5,019 bases of DNA from Flavobacterium sp. GTDB lineage: Bacteria > Bacteroidota > Bacteroidia > Flavobacteriales > Flavobacteriaceae. Each line of letters opens with the position of its first letter. Position 1 is the first letter of the stretch. Positions 4,370-5,019 of this stretch are shown here, piece by piece. A program made the translations under genes and the position numbers. The notes beneath the pieces were generated by a model, which was given only the letters and a program-made list of their open reading frames with translations, did no database searches and was not told where the DNA came from. The stretch is taken from contig JASLHL010000136.1 of NCBI GenBank assembly GCA_030152225.1, positions 1 to 5,019 on the forward strand. Reading direction: 5' to 3'.

Positions 4370-5019
4370 CTAAGCCTCATCTTTTGATTTTGCGATAGAC
4401 CCCCTAGGTTGATCGCATTCCTCTAAAACCAAGGCCGAGTGAAGCAGCTGGGCGGCTTGAGCCGAACCTTTCACTTTTGTAGCACTTCGCGCAAACATAG
4501 CTGTTTCAAAAGGAGTTAATACAGCCGTTCTTAAGCCACGTTCTCTCCAAGGAGTTGTACATCCTTTCGTAATCATACGAGCGAGGAGTAAGGCATCTAA
4601 TAAGGCTTGATTGGCCCCTTGTCCTTTAAACGGACTCATGGGGTGAGCCGCATCGCCCAATAGGGTAATGGCATGTTGTTCCTTCCAATTTTCAGGCGTT
4701 AGTAATTCTCGGTCATAGACAGGATAACCCGAAATTTGTTCGGGTAAAGTGGCTTGCACAATCTGAGGGATCGGATCATGCCACAGCGTTCTTTTACAAG
4801 CTTCGGCATGGAGTGCTTCACGACCTAATCGCGAGAGCGCAATTGCTTCTTCTTCTCCAATCGGAAAACTGAGTTGCCACATGATTGTATCAGTTGTATA
4901 TGGCATCATATAGATGCGTTCTTTCCCATTAGCGGTTTGGAAGACCGTTGTTGAATCTAATAAAGGGCTAGTTGTCAGATCTTTTACTGCAGCTAACGGA
5001 CAAATACCTAAAATCACCA
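4370..5019 (-). CDS. FAD-dependent monooxygenase, C-terminal part (5' end outside window)
   Basis: The minus-strand frame is open from the right edge to the TAG at 4372-4370, giving about 216 codons. The GTG at 5017 is an internal valine and not a start, since family members have about 370-400 residues and an N-terminal FAD-binding GxGxxG motif that is missing here. The diagnostic part is LLGDAAHPMSPFKGQGANQA at residues 119-138 of the visible piece. This is the second FAD-binding motif of class A flavoprotein hydroxylases (PHBH/UbiH/TetX-like), in which GD contacts the FAD ribityl chain. These enzymes use NAD(P)H and O2 to hydroxylate usually aromatic or cyclic substrates; the substrate here cannot be told. 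Upstream of it, YMMPYTTDTIMWQLSFP reads as a substrate-domain beta-sheet. The gene is noticeably richer in GC than its neighbours and ends with a charged tail (SKSKDEA-like). It is cytosolic. Confidence 0.88.
   Translation of the reverse strand, partial: VILGICPLAAVKDLTTSPLLDSTTVFQTANGKERIYMMPYTTDTIMWQLSFPIGEEEAIALSRLGREALHAEACKRTLWHDPIPQIVQATLPEQISGYPVYDRELLTPENWKEQHAITLLGDAAHPMSPFKGQGANQALLDALLLARMITKGCTTPWRERGLRTAVLTPFETAMFARSATKVKGSAQAAQLLHSALVLEECDQPRGSIAKSKDEA

Overview
The window looks like a low-GC chromosomal segment from a member of the Bacteroidota, most likely a Flavobacteriaceae-type organism. The evidence is AT-rich DNA, A-rich start contexts with little Shine-Dalgarno sequence, one candidate TAnnTTTG promoter box, a short-signal lipoprotein ending in LTSC|G, and heptanucleotide microsatellites in intergenic DNA. 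The genus cannot be fixed by reading alone.

Layout. Positions 1-456 (+) hold the 3' part of an unrecognised gene with faint resemblance to DUF4304 proteins. Its stop codon coincides with the start of a ~90-bp structured repeat. Positions 718-1269 (+) encode a compact, complete Fic-domain AMP-transferase of the self-inhibited class III type, very like the Neisseria meningitidis Fic protein. It is followed by a second, diverged copy of the ~90-bp repeat. The order gene-repeat-gene-repeat, about 840 bp from repeat to repeat, suggests integron-like or other cassette-type mobility.

Positions 1294-2024, between two convergent genes, contain no credible gene and are full of repeats: the second structured repeat, an exact 44-bp direct duplication, an imperfect palindrome built from four GTAAAGGG-like words, a tract of 19 uninterrupted GTAAGTR heptamers with decayed edges, and a second, unrelated heptamer tract (AACGARC).

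Positions 2025-2492 (-) encode a two-helix membrane protein with a bacterial PH-like C-terminal domain. Positions 2951-3595 (+) encode a lipoprotein with a lipocalin-like first domain and a CxxC-bearing C-terminal domain, followed by a good intrinsic terminator. Positions 3908-4252 (+) encode a small acidic cytoplasmic protein of unknown function. Positions 4370-5019 (-) hold the C-terminal half of an FAD-dependent aromatic-type monooxygenase, cut by the right edge, whose DNA is visibly richer in GC than the rest.

No pathway links these genes; apart from the possible cassette pair at the left they look like independent single-gene units. The parts most worth a second look are the Fic gene between matching structured repeats and the dense repeat block downstream of it.
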